The notes beneath the pieces were generated by a model. That model had not been told where the DNA came from and searched no databases. It was given only the letters and a program-made list of their open reading frames with translations. Below are positions 11,101 to 24,028 of a stretch of DNA of 64,000 nt, piece after piece. Origin of the DNA: Klebsormidium nitens (Eukaryota > Streptophyta > Klebsormidiophyceae > Klebsormidiales > Klebsormidiaceae); assembly GCA_000708835.1 (NCBI GenBank), contig DF237267.1, positions 39,284 through 103,283 of the forward strand, in the 5' to 3' direction. The position numbers and the translations under genes were made by a program. Each line of letters opens with the position of its first letter. Positions within the stretch are counted from its first letter, which is position 1.

Positions 11101-14100
11101 AGCTGACAGCCGAGGTGAGCTTCTCCAGGAATTCAAGAATAAGGGTTTTCAGGCTCTAGGGTTTTAGGCCAGAGGATCGTCCAACTGTGCGTTTGGCGTG
11201 CGGGAGCTTTTGAAGGTGCAAGGAGGATGCAAGTCGCACAATCTTCTAGGGAGGCAATGACGCTCTTACGGAAACCTTGTTTTGGGTGGACTCTGCTCGT
11301 TGTTGCTGTTTTGTAAGTCTAAACCGAAATGATGAACCAAGCAGGTAATGGATGGTATTACGAGGCATTCGAGATAACATATTTCCACTCTGTCGATACT
11401 TGGACATCAAGGGCTTTGCTGAACATCAAGGGCTTTTTTTGAAACATTGTTGGAGCCAGATCCTTGAGTGCTCTTACTCACAGTTCTCGGCCGAATAATC
11501 CCTCAAAGTCTCCGACTGTATCGAGTTGCGAACTCCGGCAGTTCCGGAGCTGACACCTTCGGCAGCCAGCTCTAAGCTACAAACCATGAACAGACATAAT
11601 TGGGAGGTTTGTTATGCATCTCTTGGAAAGTCATGACGAACCTCGTGTGTCAACCGCGTCACACTTTTTCCCTTCGTGTCTCAACGTCCCTCAACCGCTC
11701 TCATGCCTCACACCGTTGGGTTCCAGATGGGTCAGTTAAGCAAAGGGGACAAGACTGCTTTGGAGAAGATCGTCGAAGCGGCGCACCAAATGGACAGCAT
11801 CTTCTTGGAACAGGTCAGATTCCGAACCGACTTTTCAGGCTCTCTCATCTGTTCAGTCGCCTCGATTCCGAGATGGTTCAGAGATTTTTATGGCAGCTTC
11901 CTTAAACCGTCTCCTCTTTTGATAGGGTTTCCGTTTGGACAAGTCGAAGCGTCCGACTTCAAAGCTGCTTTATCCGGACCTTGCTGGAAACCTGCATTTC
12001 CGATTGGGGAATTTCTTTGCGGGTCGCCTTGGAATGTTGGTGAACAAAACAGGGTTGTTACCTATTTGCATCCTGTGGCTGGTCCGTTGTGTTTCTTGAG
12101 TATCAGACACTTAGTTAACTCGAAAGGTGATTGCCGTTTCTTGCAGCTTTGGGGAACCAACCCAGCTCTCAAGAAACATCTGATGGACACGGCCAGCAAG
12201 GAAGGGGCGACGTCTTTTGACAAGTTGAAGCTTGTGTACTATCTCATCAACAAAGGGCCCTGGTGAGTGTTGGCACCATCTTTGCGTTTCTTCCTGTTGC
12301 CTGGGCTTTACTGTACGTCGGTCGCTTTTCAGCTACCGTCGTATGTTATACTGGTGCCTCTGTTTGCACTCTCTTGGATTCTGAGGCTTCGCTGGTCATT
12401 CAATTTGGTCTGCTTGAACTTCTCGAAGCGCTTTGGACGGATTACCCGTACGATCAGTTTGTATGCTTTGGTAGTATTGTGATTTGAACAGGAGACGGGT
12501 TCCTGTGCACCATTAGTTCGCCTGTCGTGCCTCGTTCAATCTCCTCTCCCATTCTTTCCTTGGATGGCACACCCTTTCCCAAAGACGATGCGAATCTCAA
12601 AAAACTCAAAATCCTGGTTTCTCAAAGCCTGAAAGCTTGTTACCATTTCAGGTCCTTGTTAGACGACGGCGAGGCCTTCCTCTCGTCCGCAGACAGCGCT
12701 CTCGTTCTCGCCCCCGACGCGGTTAAGAAGGTTCCCGGGTTTGAGGGCCTCAGATACCGGGCCGCCTTTCCCGCGACCAAGCCGCCCGGTTCCAACTTTT
12801 ACCCGGCGGACATGTCGAAGCAAGTGAGTCGACTGGACGATTATAGTTTAGTGACGAGATCTGGACTACGGGTTTGGACCTCCACGAAATCTGGTCACGA
12901 ATCTGGACCTGGATGAGATCTGGGTTACGGGTTTGAGATTGGGACGGGTTTTGGGTTACTGGTTGGAAGGTGGACGAGGTCTGGCTTCCCGATCAGGAAC
13001 TGGACAGCAGTGGACCAAGTAAATGTATCGTTCGTGTTAACGTATGCAATATTGTATCAAAGACACTTTGATTGGCGAGGGCCGGAACAGGTTATCCCCG
13101 AGGGGAAATGTGATCTTCTTAGACAGCCGCTTCGTGCACTGAGCGTCGCGCTCGTGATCGGAAGGCAGTCGGTGCTTGCAATGTGGGAGCTTGTTTCTAG
13201 TCACGTCCTTGCTTTCGTTAAGGGTTCCTGTCCTTGGAAGAATCAGTCAATCTTTGTCTCCCTACGGTTAATTCCGTCAACGTTAGCCCTTGAGTAGATT
13301 CCCATAAAGGCGGTATAAGCCTTCCACGTCTCCATGTGGCGAAGGGCGAGATTTGCCAACCACTTGCTCAAGATAGCAAAATCGTATGCTTCCAGGAGTT
13401 TGAGGAGTGGAAGGAGTCGCACTGCATGGAGAAGGTAGCTGAGGCTACGGGGTTCTTCACTGTCATCAGAAGGCCGTCTGACGTCACAGGTACGTCGTTG
13501 CCAAGCGAAGTCTTCTTGAAGGCCACTCCAAGTTCTTCTGCTTGGTGCCCCGTGTCTTCGCTCGCCTTGACGAACTTCCATTTTCTTTCTTAAAGTCGTT
13601 CCGCAGAAATAGCTAGCAGGTCTTGATAGCACTCTGCCTCTCTTGAAACAAACGCACAAAAAGTTCCTGCTCGGGTTGGCTGAGAGCAGAAACTTTTTGG
13701 AGAATGTGGTTCGCCCCCTGCTTCTCTTGTGAATTGCGGTTACTATTTTGCCTAAGGCTGTAGGTCTCCTTACACCTTGTCCTTTTTCTTGCCGCTGTAG
13801 CAACGCTGGACCTCCGTCTATCACACCGAAGAATAATCGTCAAATCGACCTTCTCAGCTTCGTCTCTCATCTTGAATTGCACTACTCAACTCATCTGGCA
13901 GTCAAATCTGGCTAGGCTGACGTCACCTACCATTCGTTAGATGATGCATCGCACTCCCCCTTGCCCACGTCCTTGTCCGGCGGTCCCATTCTCTCCATCA
14001 ACATTACATGGATTTGCGGATCCCGCGTTACAAATTCAGGTTAGGCTAACGTAAGGTACCCTCTGTTAGCAGATGCAACGCACTCGCCCGCGTCGACGTC

Positions 14101-17100
14101 AGGCGACCGTGACCTGCGCGTCATTCCGTACAGTAAGCAGTACAACGCCGGTCTACAAATAGCGGTCAAGAAACTTCTAGAAGCGGCGCAGGTGGCGGAA
14201 AACCCCAGGTGAGCGTAGGTTGATGGCGTTACTCTTGCGGGCGCAAACGCTGAAGTTTGCAAAGCGCGCCTGTGTCTCGTGGCGGGCCTTTTTCCAGGTT
14301 GTTCCTCAGAAGAGGGCTCCTTTGTCGTTCGCGAGATGAGGTTAATCCGACTTTCAATTCATAGAAGAGCACGCTGCTTGTGACCAGCACTACAGGTTCG
14401 TACTGTACATGGACGAACTGGACGGCTTTTCGAGCGCGTCTCTTGACCGATTTGAGTTTTGGACTTGCGGGAAAACTAGTCAGACATCTAGAAAAGTTTT
14501 TGAGTTCTTCAGTCTGAAGGATTTATGACCTGTAAGCAGAGAAGCGCAAGTTTCGAGACGCGATCCTCGACCATTGACACGGGTACCCTCTCTGTGTGAT
14601 GTGCAGTCTTCAAAAGTACTTGAAAGCTCGGGCGGCTGCCTTCCTGTCAAACGACTACTACGAGGCTGACGTAGCGTGGATGGATCTAGTAAGTCTCCTG
14701 CTTGGATTTCCACGGAATACTCAAATTTCGCTGACCTGTGGGTAACAACTTTTTTGAGCTTGGCCGCTTGACGCTTAATGATTCTTCAATTATCTCGGGT
14801 GAAGAAGACGAAGGAACCTGACTTCTCTGATCTGCTGGTTTTTGGATACGAAGTGTCGCCTCACTTTGAAAGTAGCTGCCGCTGTTCATCCGAACACTTC
14901 AGCTCGCAAACCGTTCTAAATTTACCATCTGTTCACTCATTGGAAAAGCTGTGTGATGCAGAATTCGCCCGTCGACGTTACCATGGGCCCCTACGAAACG
15001 TATAAGGACGGGCTGTTTGGCTACAAGGTAGGCCTGCCTTCCCTTTTGGCAGCAATGCATATGCAGGTGGCAAATCTGCAAACAGCCACACTTCAGCGTG
15101 CCTTGGGCGACTGGAAATTCCTGTTTGAATCTTGCAAGCCCTTCGTACAGCTGTGAAATGTGGCTTGGGCAACTGGGAAAGTGTCTTCGGATTTTGCAAG
15201 CCCTTCGTACAGCTGGTGAGTGTTCTACACGTTCATCTATCCTACTACTATTTTTGCTGGCGGGCTTTCTTCAGGGCTTAATGTGTGAAAGTCACATTCT
15301 AGGAATACCTTTTGGTCGTCGAGCTAGAACCTTCTGCGAAGTTAGTTCAAAAAATCTGCCTTCAAAGCAAATTGGTCCAGGATCTCACAGTCTTTTTTGT
15401 CATGCAGGCAACCTTCGAGGCGTACATAGGGATCAAGGACGAGGACGCGACTGAAAAAGTGGAGCTCTTCGGTCATCACTTGCAGGTACTGCCTTTTCTT
15501 TGCAATGTTCTTCTTCATTATCATCTACCTGACGTCCTTTTGAGTGTCGCTCCATCCACTAATGTCGATTCTGGGCCTTTTCGTCGTTTGATCGCATATC
15601 TTGTTTGCATAACTTTTTCGCTGCCCAGCATAACCTGTTCGCTGCCCCATTACACTCCGGACGGGTTGACAGAATGACAGTCCGGAACGGATGCACGCCT
15701 TTCAATTCTAAATCTTGACCCAGTCAGTCGGTCCGCATGCAATTGCCTTATGCTGGTTTTCTGTGCTTTTGAGGTTGCTCACTCACCGCTGAAGCTGAAT
15801 CCACCATCATCTAGAACCACTGGGACGTATTGAACGAAAGCACCAGTATACCACTGTAAGTGCGTTTGGGGAGCCACAGCACTCGCCCTAAACCTCGTCC
15901 TTCCGTAGGTTTCTCCGCCACGTCGAGCACTTCCCTTCTGCTTTACCTTCGAGCCGGAAGCAGCCAAAACCGTCAACTCAACGGTTGACGATAAGCAGGC
16001 GTTTGATTATCCTGATGGCGCTTTCTGTGATCTAAATACCCGCGCCACCGCAGGAGCTCGAGAATCATCTACCGATGGACGACAAGCACAAGAAGAAGGG
16101 AGTCACCGCGGCGCCCATCCGGGTCATCCAGCTGGCGTTCAACTCCGGGGTGAGCTGACGTCAGCATGTATCTTTTCCCGCAATTTAGGCAATGTGCATC
16201 AAAGTTGTTGCCACCTTGGAACCATCGTTTGCACCAGCCAGCCAATTCCGCGAACAAAAGAAAGAGAGCTAGCTAACGCTTTGAGTGGCCAATCGTTGTC
16301 CAAGAAAGAATCACGAGACCTGTGCCGCCTTGTCCCCTTATAGATGTCCCACTTGGCGCCTTACCCTCTAGAGGTCTCTAAAGTGCTAGCCGGGCTGCGA
16401 TGGCGGTCACTTTGGGCTTGAACCTGTAAACAGCTGAACTCGACGTCCAGCTCAAAAGGTCAAGTTTGAGGTTTTGAGTTGTCCGATTGTACTTGCAGCT
16501 CGACTTCGGGCACGGGCCCTTCTGCACTTCCAAGTCCCCACATTCAGTTTCCGTTTCGTCAAGCGATTTATATGGCTTTCCGGGAAAACTTATTGGTCAA
16601 GCTGTGAACCCGTCGGCAAAATAAATATTTGCGCAAATACCTGATCTCTTTTCTCCAAGCCCAATTCCCTTCTGTCTCTTGAAAAGCGTGTTCAATCATT
16701 CCAGGACGTGGGCGGCGCGCAGACATTGGCGTTCAATCTGCCCAACGACGAGCGGATCAAGAAGGAGCGGGGGACGGCCATGGTCATGATGAAGAACGTG
16801 AATCAGGCCAAGTGAGTCCGCTACGTTTCAGGGTTTAACAATGTTCCTTCAGGAAGCTAAGACTCGGCGCAGTTCCCCCGAAATTTGTGAAGAATGTGTT
16901 AATCTGTGCTGAAGCCCGTGAAGAATGTTGTAGTCCACATCAGAGACTCCGGCAGTTGGAGTTCCCGCTTCCCCGTGGTTCAGTGTCACCGCAGTTTAGT
17001 TGTACAGCAACTTGCTGCGAAGCCTACCTCCGCATCTTATGAAAAGTTCTTTCTTGCATACTGACTCTTCTTCATAGACGGTCAACTTCAAAGAGCTGCA

Positions 17101-20100
17101 TACATACTCACAGAAGGAACGTTTTTGTGTGACGTAAGCACCTTTCCTGCAGGTTCGATAGCATCCTACTCCCGATCGCCAAAGTGCTCATCGACCCGTC
17201 ACAGCAGTCGTTGGTGGACTTTGACTCCTTCTTCACTCATACGCTCTGCCACGAGTGCTGCCACGGCATCGGACCGTCCAACATCACACTGCCGGATGGT
17301 ACCGCGACCACCGTCCGAAAGGTGAGCTATCGCTGCGCGCATATGGATTGCCTGGTGAGCTAGAAAGCGGAAGCCCAAAAGCGCCCTGATTATAGACGTC
17401 ATCGTCAATTGATGGCGAGGACCCCTGCTTCTCTTGTAGGTTGCAACACGACCTTGATTGAGAAGGGGCAGGGTCTTCTTACACAGAGGTTTGCTCCGTT
17501 CTCTTGCGATATGGCCTGAGAAAATGCGCTCCTTTGCAGCCGGTGCGAAAACGACTTGGTTTGAACCGCAGTCTGTATCTGTCGTACTGGCGAAACGGTA
17601 TTCAGTGCCCTATTCGAATTGAACGAAGCGTTCACCTCCGCAGGAGCTTCAAGAGCTGTACTCGCCGCTCGAGGAGGCCAAGGCTGACATTGTGGGACTT
17701 TGGGCGCTTCATTACCTGCTAGACAAGGTAAAAACGGGAATTCAGCTTGGCGAGCGAAGCATGCTTTCTGTTTAAAGTATCCCTTTCAGTTCCCCTTGCG
17801 CTTAGGCCTGCCGTACATCCGAACCAGAACGGGATTTGCGCGCCCTGATCCGATACTGGTTCGTCTATAAGCGCGACGTTCACTTGTCGTTTGAGCATGG
17901 AACGGTGATTATGAGATTTGTTGGTCGCTCCACGGGACAGCTGAAGTTCGCAGCCTCGATACAGAATCAGATGGAATTCTGCTGGCAACAAGAATCTCGA
18001 AACAATGCTCCGAAGAAGATGAACAAGATAGAGCGGAAGTGAGGGGAAAGCGAGCGAATCTTCCTCTTGGCGCGCCCTTTAGGAAGGTGCTGACGCGGCA
18101 TGGAGCAATTCCGTTCTTTGTGAATGTGGTGGCCATCTGAGTCCGTTAAATCTTCTGTGTGGCTTCATCATTCGTCCATTCGTTTACCTGCCGACGTTTA
18201 CATTTACCGTGACAACCTGCAGCGAGCCTGAAGAAAAACAGACTAAGGTTCTGCCTATGCTGGACGCGTGTTGCTCAGTGAGGTCGTTCGGTTTACTCAG
18301 CTTTTCACTCCTTTCTATGCAGGGTTTCTTACCAGCGTCTCTGGAACAGTCCATGTACGTTGCTTTCCTGGCGGGGTGCTTCCGATCCGTACGGTTCGGA
18401 CTGGCAGAGGCGCACGGGTAAGGCCTTCCATACGTCCGTCATTTGTACGTACTTCCACGGTCCGTCCTTCCGTGTAGCATCCCTGGCGTCATACTTCCGT
18501 GGTCACTTGACAGATAGTCAAGGAATCAATGTTTTGCAGAATGATGAACCAAACCGTGGTGGTACGGAAGAGAACTTGGTAGTGATTGGCGCATGCACAT
18601 GGAATAATCTGTAAGCAAAGAGGGGGTAGAATCTGTGTCTCCTTGGAAGCTACAACAGATGCAGTCACGCTTGCTCAGGGGACTGGGGATCAGGTAGACG
18701 AGTCCGATCAGAATTGGTATACTGGTTTGGGAGCAACAGCGTGACCAGACGCGGCAAACAAGCAGCTACCCTGCATGAGGCCGCAAACGTGAGCAGAGAG
18801 TGAATCTGAAGAGGACCGAATGTGTCATCTGGGGGTCGATTTGCTGACCTTTCAATCAGTGTTCAGTGCACGGCCCACAGCAGGGCAAAGCTGCAGCGGG
18901 CAACTCAACGATAATTTGGCACGCTTTTCTCACGAAGCAAAGTGACGGGAAGCACGCCTTTCCTACGACGCAATCTCACTGAAAGCACGCCTTTCTCACG
19001 AAGCAGACTGACTGAAAGCGATCCTGTCCGGTTCAGGTGGGGCCAGGCGGTCCAGTTCAACTTCTTGCTTGAGAAGGGCGGCTTTAAGAGCAATAACGAC
19101 GGCACCTTCTGGGTAGACTTCGGCAAGGTGAGGGATCAGCAAGTAAAACATGTGAAAATTCTTAATGCACATACTCTTGATCACTTCAAGTCTGCCTTCA
19201 ACCGATTCTTTCCGAGTACTCTGTTGAGCGCACTTCCTCCGTTAGCCAATTCTTCGGAGCGGTCAAACGCCCCACCACGCATGGTCTGCGATACAGCCCG
19301 CTCTGCGATACCCTTCTTCAAAGGCTGGTCGACTAAATGATTGTCGAAACGCTGTGGTCGATCAGTCTAGAAGTCTTTAGGAATGTTCCTGCGAATGAGA
19401 CCACAAGAAGCGACCAAGCAACAAGCACTTACGCCCAAGGTGCTTTCGCGTATTCCGGGTTGCTCCAAAGGGGCCTACCAGTTGCCGACATTGTCCTCTG
19501 GTCCTGCGGGCTCAAGACGATTGTCTTTTACGGCACTGATGCGCGCCTTCAAACACCATTAATTTGAGTAGGTTTGAAAAGGGTAGGAGCATCAAGAAAT
19601 TCTGTGACAGCAAGCTTGATTCTTTCCCCTCGTCAATCATCGTCTTCGCAGGTTCGACAAGCTGTGGAAGATCTGGGCCACGTCATCCTGACGTTGCAAG
19701 CGAACGGGGACAAGGAGGGGGGCCGATCCTTGCTGGCGAAGTACGGGGTATTAACACCGGAGCTTGGCGGGGCGCTAGAGCGACTGAAGGCTGTCGAGGT
19801 ATGCTCACAGACCACAAGTGCCGCATATGATCGTCATAAAGCGTTTGCTTGATCCTGCAAGTTTGATTTCGTGGGCCGAGAAATCAATCTGGACCTGCTC
19901 CACGTTGGATACCAACGAACCTTTTCCTGGGGTTGACGGGCCTTGGCCTTGGCATCAAATCGCCCAAAGAAGATGGGCTCGCACTTTCGCTAAGCGATAG
20001 AGTCCACGTTTCCAAGGCCTCACGAGGTGCGCATGCTTAAGAAGGGTCCTGCTTTGCCTCAAATTGAGATTGCAAGCTTTGCTGTCTTCCGAATGCTGGT

Positions 20101-20286
20101 GCAATTATTGTGGACTGTTGGGCTGCCAATGATCATTGCAATTTGCCAGACTCGCTACGTGCTCTGCCTACGTGGGGTTAACATTGCGAAGTCCTGCCAT
20201 GTGGCAGCTTCGGGATTGCTCTGACACAGGGTCTTTCGATTCTGCAGGTGCCCATAGACATTGCTCCGTATTTCGATTTGCCTTAA
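8169..20286 (+). CDS. NUDT3: Nudix hydrolase 3-like protein, Nudix + M49 peptidase-like fusion
   Basis: Complete 21-exon model, 784 codons, collinear with Arabidopsis NUDT3 (about 770). Exons: 8169-8293, 8967-9224, 9662-9758, 10446-10579, 11033-11114, 11727-11813, 12147-12262, 12652-12823, 13396-13489, 14073-14208, 14607-14688, 14962-15027, 15408-15485, 16054-16149, 16705-16811, 17153-17321, 17644-17727, 18323-18417, 19037-19127, 19652-19798, 20248-20286. All phases agree. The N-terminal Nudix domain, close to the isopentenyl-diphosphate isomerase group, has G89..RELAEELGV (residues 103-111), with Asp95 where the box usually has Glu. The C-terminal M49-like half carries HECCHGIG (H610, E611, H614) and EEAKAD (643-648), the expected zinc ligands. 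Nudix enzymes cleave nucleoside-diphosphate-linked substrates; the real substrate is not evident. The start is the first ATG in frame with EEHFDVLDENG. Confidence 0.96.
12850..12985. repeat. degenerate short repeats in NUDT3 intron 8
   Basis: Several imperfect units of the type GAGATCTGGACTACGGGTTTGG follow exon 8, for example near 12856 and 12914. They are noncoding and too diverged to give one clear period. Confidence 0.6.
13911..13985. repeat. diverged copy of NUDT3 exon 10 acceptor region
   Basis: The stretch aligns with 14039-14112, which spans the 3' splice site and first codons of exon 10: GCTAGGCTGACGT..GTTAG..ATGCATCGCACTC against GTTAGGCTAACGT..GTTAGCAGATGCAACGCACTC. It lies just upstream in the same intron and is inferred to be a decayed tandem copy. 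Confidence 0.65.
15101..15215. repeat. 62-bp-period duplication in NUDT3 intron 12
   Basis: Copies at 15101-15153 and 15163-15215 share TTGCAAGCCCTTCGTACAGCTG exactly in their last part and are diverged earlier. They lie between exons 12 and 13 and do not derive from an exon that I recognise. Confidence 0.85.
18919..19016. repeat. three 33-bp units before NUDT3 exon 19
   Basis: Three imperfect units of 32-33 bases (18919-18950, 18951-18983, 18984-19016), each starting GCACGC or AGCACGC with TTTCTCACGAAGC or a variant. The array ends about 20 bases before exon 19 and so occupies its branch-point and pyrimidine-tract zone. Confidence 0.8.
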
Positions 20287-21165
20287 ATCTTTGTGGTCCT
20301 TGATTGAGTTGCGCCAGAATTGCTTCCGATCAAGACAACACTGAAAAGCCTCTGGAGCGTAAGCCCCGGTTGTCACTTTCGGGAGGGCTCTTCTTGAAGC
20401 GCTAGAGTATTGCCATAGGATTCTGCGACGCTCGATCAGTGTTGCACACGTCTGTTATTTGAGGGTGAGAAGGAATATATGAGTATGATACTCTCAACCA
20501 TCTGTCGTTGGCATTGAGTTACTGCCTTTCGAAAGCATCACATGTGGCACGTGGCCGCGAGCGGCAGAGTATACACTGCATGGCACATGTTGCCATTGCA
20601 GTTGGCGAGCACGCATGCATCATTGAGAGAACGGGCCGGCCATAGGTGCGCGCATATGTATATATACGCCGGCTTCGCTATCGGATGAATCTAAACATGG
20701 CGGCACGGGCGCAGCAGCCAGTACGTGCGTTGACGAACCCTGGATTTACGCACCGTCGCGTCGATGTTCAAAACTTGCATGGGGATTACTTCACGACAAC
20801 GTAGAATTAAAGGGTTCGGAACTTTTAACTCGATCAACAATAGCTAGCATTGCCCGGGCACGTAGCGGTGCAGCAAGGCCCCGAGCTGCAGTTGTTGATT
20901 TATAGCTAGCTAGCCTGAGCAGCTTGCCCATGGCCCCTGTTCGGTTGACCTTTCAATGTACGTGCAATATGGCGCAGCACTACCTTTTGCCTAGCCGCCA
21001 TGTTCATACCGTAATTCAATTCTGGTGTGTGACATGCTTTCGAATCAAAGGAGTCTGACTAGAGCGGATTCTTGTCTACAGATGCCCTAGCTAGCATTCC
21101 TAATGTCTAGGACTCTGAAATAAAGCTACCCTCTTGATTGACGCCACCTTACTTCAAAGTCTGCT
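20287..21165. other. tail-to-tail spacer between NUDT3 and the AIG1-like gene
   Basis: Both flanking genes end into this 0.88-kb spacer, so it should hold two 3' UTRs and their poly(A) sites. I see no coding frame with a recognisable family. The motif CTAGCTAGC and variants occur several times, near 20842, 20902 and 21090. A TA-rich alternating stretch lies near 20655. Confidence 0.6.
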
Positions 21166-24028
21166 CTACGATACTTTCCCTAGCGTACTTTTGACTCTTT
21201 TTGCAACCTTGCTCTGCCCGCTGGCAGCGTACGCGGCGCCTATCTTATGGAAAACGTAGATCAACACCATTGATACGGCCAGCAACACCAGGAACGCTTC
21301 TGGTTGGGGCCACGTGTTCAGAAATGGGTACGGGAATATCTGCGTAGGATAGAGTCACGTCAGATGCAAGCTATGGTCGTGAGCAGAAAGAAAATTCCGC
21401 CCAAGATCAACTATCGCAGAGCGGCTGATCCAACACTTCAGCGCTTTCAAGTTGTATTGGATGGGGGCCTCGACGTGGGATTAGAACATCACAGCTTAGA
21501 TGCCTGCTTTCACAACATCATCGTCGTGAACAGGGACGCAAACAAGCAAGGAAGCAGAATTTTCTCGGACATCCGAGGGCCACAATTTCTAACCAGCTCA
21601 GCCAAAATGGGACTTGATTGAAAGGCTCACCCCTGTCTCGAACTTGCACCACAGAATGAATGCGCAGTAGGCTGTGGCGATGCCAAATGAGACTCGCAGG
21701 CTTGGATACCTGTCAGAAAAGAGTTGGCAATATTATTGTTTTTTGCGTCAACCCCAAGGTTAAGGACTTTTTTTTGCAGACGACTTGTGGGCAACCCTTT
21801 CCTTACGAAACCTCTAGGCGTAGGCGCACAGCAAACGATTGCAGAGCGAGAAGAGCTCGCCGCATTGATGAACAGTGAGCCTTGTTGAGCTATCCAATCA
21901 CTTTCAAAAGCAGCTACACGAACAATCTCAAAAAGCAGCCGCATTTGATGGTAAATGTAAGAAAAGCGGTGTGCAGTCTTAGACACACTGAGCCGCTGTC
22001 ACTTTCAATTGCTGCTCTCCTTCAACTCGCTAGCCTCAGTGCCTTTTGCGGAGGCCGTTGAAAACGTCCTTGCGAACTCTTCTGAGTACGAGAGTACAGC
22101 TGGCAGTGTGCTGTCAAACGGGCAGGAATCCTTGTCTAATCTCAAGAGTCAGATATCCCTCGATCGGCTCAGAGTTGACTTCAACCGAGTGAAACTATCG
22201 CAACTACAGTAAGCTCCGACGATGCTCAATACCGGCTCCAAAGGGATGCAGCAGTCCCGAAACCGGAAAAATAAGTTTAGACGTCCATCTTAAAGCGCAC
22301 TTGCATGTGAGAGTGATCCTATACAGGCATGTCAAAGGCGTCTGTAAGAGCAAGAGATACTGGGTTACCTGAAAGTCCGCTCTCCGATTTTGACATCGAG
22401 CCAGGCGGAAAGTGCATTTACTGCGTGCACCAAAATACCCAGGGCGACCGGTCGATCGACGCTGCAGCCATGCGACAAATAAGTGCTTAGAAAGCACGAC
22501 TGTCTTCATGCCAGCTATCGGCAGAATGATTCTAACGCTTGTGCTGGAAATCACTGTTCTGCAATTCTTGAAGACTGTCTCTTTCAAGGGGGTCTTTGAA
22601 ACAAGGAATGGCTCTCTAAGGCGCAATCTGCTCTGCAGCTCAGAGAGGGCCCGACGAGAATGACAAGAAGCAGCAAGGTATGTCAGAAGCCTTCAAACTC
22701 TGTTTTCGCTTTTTGAATGAATCCAGGATATCCAACTTGTACTACTATCGGAAAGTTTCCAACAAACTCCTTCAGTCATAGAAAATGTGTAGATTTGAAA
22801 AAGAGAGCAGTGCTCACAGCTCTCCTTCTACAGGGTTCCCCTGGATCAACACAAACAGTGTCCAGTGCAGCACTGTGATGATGTTAGCGATGCCAAACAC
22901 GCTGGACGCAAGCAGATCGCTGATCCGCTTTGCATCCTTCCACTGCACAGAGGCAAGTGCAAAACGATGTGAGAAACAAGAAAGCCAATATGAATAAAGA
23001 AAGATGCAGAAGAAAGAGAAGAGATGACGGATTGGGATGGAAAGCTGAGACTGTGAGCAGAGGAAGGACGCAGAAGAAACACACAGCGTGGGAAGAAACA
23101 TTCGAGATGGTAAGTGAAAAAGCCTAGAGGGCGTCATCAGCATGAACAAACTGTTTACAAACAAGAAGAAGAGCGTTCTCAATCCAAAGTCTGAACTGGA
23201 TGGCTTAGAGGTCTGTTAGGCCATTGTTGAGCCTTTCAAGGATTCAAGTGTGAACTGCAACAGAATAGAAACCTGGAAGGGCCAGCCTTCTTGAACCTCG
23301 ACCTTATTGTGCAAAGTCTCTCGCCTCAATATCCTTGGTAAACTCCATTTGCTGTGCTCAGATCTGTAGTTCGTTCTGGCCATGTCTTGAGGATGAGGAC
23401 ATGCACAGCAATGGTCACATACTAAGAGTCCCTCATGTCCGATGCTAGCACTCCCACTCAGATCTAGATCGTCGAAGGGCTTACAGAGCCTTTAGAGGCG
23501 CATCGACCTCATCAGGAGCTCCATTTCAGGATGCCATTCAAGAGCGAAGTAGTGCGCAAAAGCTTACCCTGGGGAACAAGTGAGTCAGCAGAGAAAAGGC
23601 CCAAGTCACGAGCTGGATGGAGAAGCCCCAGAACGTGAGGTACTGCAAATTACTTTGATGGTTTTAGCAAGCAAGCGAAGACGGCCGCTCTAGCTGGTTA
23701 GAGGTTAACGCCAGCTGATGTTGTCAGGAAAGTCTTCACTTCGTGCTATAGTAGCTGCAAAAGCCTGAACACAAAGAAAACTCCTTAAAGCTTCCTGCTT
23801 TTGCTGTTCCAGACATTGACAAGTGAATGATAAGAGTGAGGGATCCCTCACTCGGTAGAACCAGCCAAATCCATGTGATCCTGGAAGTTGCTTTGCGCCG
23901 TCGCTGAAATGCCACAGATAGCCGTATAGATAAACGCAGAACAGAGTAAGATGGAAGACAAAAGCAAGGGTGAACGTTCTCAGTGGAGGATCCGAGTTGC
24001 CCTTCTTTGGCGTAGCGGGATGGGCCAT
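21166..24028 (-). CDS. AIG1/FAR-17a-type membrane hydrolase
   Basis: Complete six-exon minus-strand model of 240 codons; human AIG1 is about the same length. Exons: 24028-23852, 23642-23568, 22942-22818, 22461-22369, 21709-21631, 21339-21166, with phases agreeing. The product is a multi-pass membrane protein, with one or more hydrophobic segments in almost every exon. Exon 2 carries YLTF (Thr62) and exon 4 carries GILVHAVNAL (His138). These line up with the Thr and His that form the catalytic pair of human AIG1 and ADTRP, which hydrolyse fatty-acid esters of hydroxy fatty acids. The last exon has IFPYPFLNTW, matching the family block near WVYPFLEH. The enzyme activity is inferred from the family; the substrate in this organism is unknown. 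Its start lies head-to-head with the dynein gene. Confidence 0.88.

Noticed and set aside
22009-22626. Frames in both strands as further genes
   Set aside because: They fall within introns of the AIG1-like gene; only 22461-22369 on the minus strand fits phase and family.
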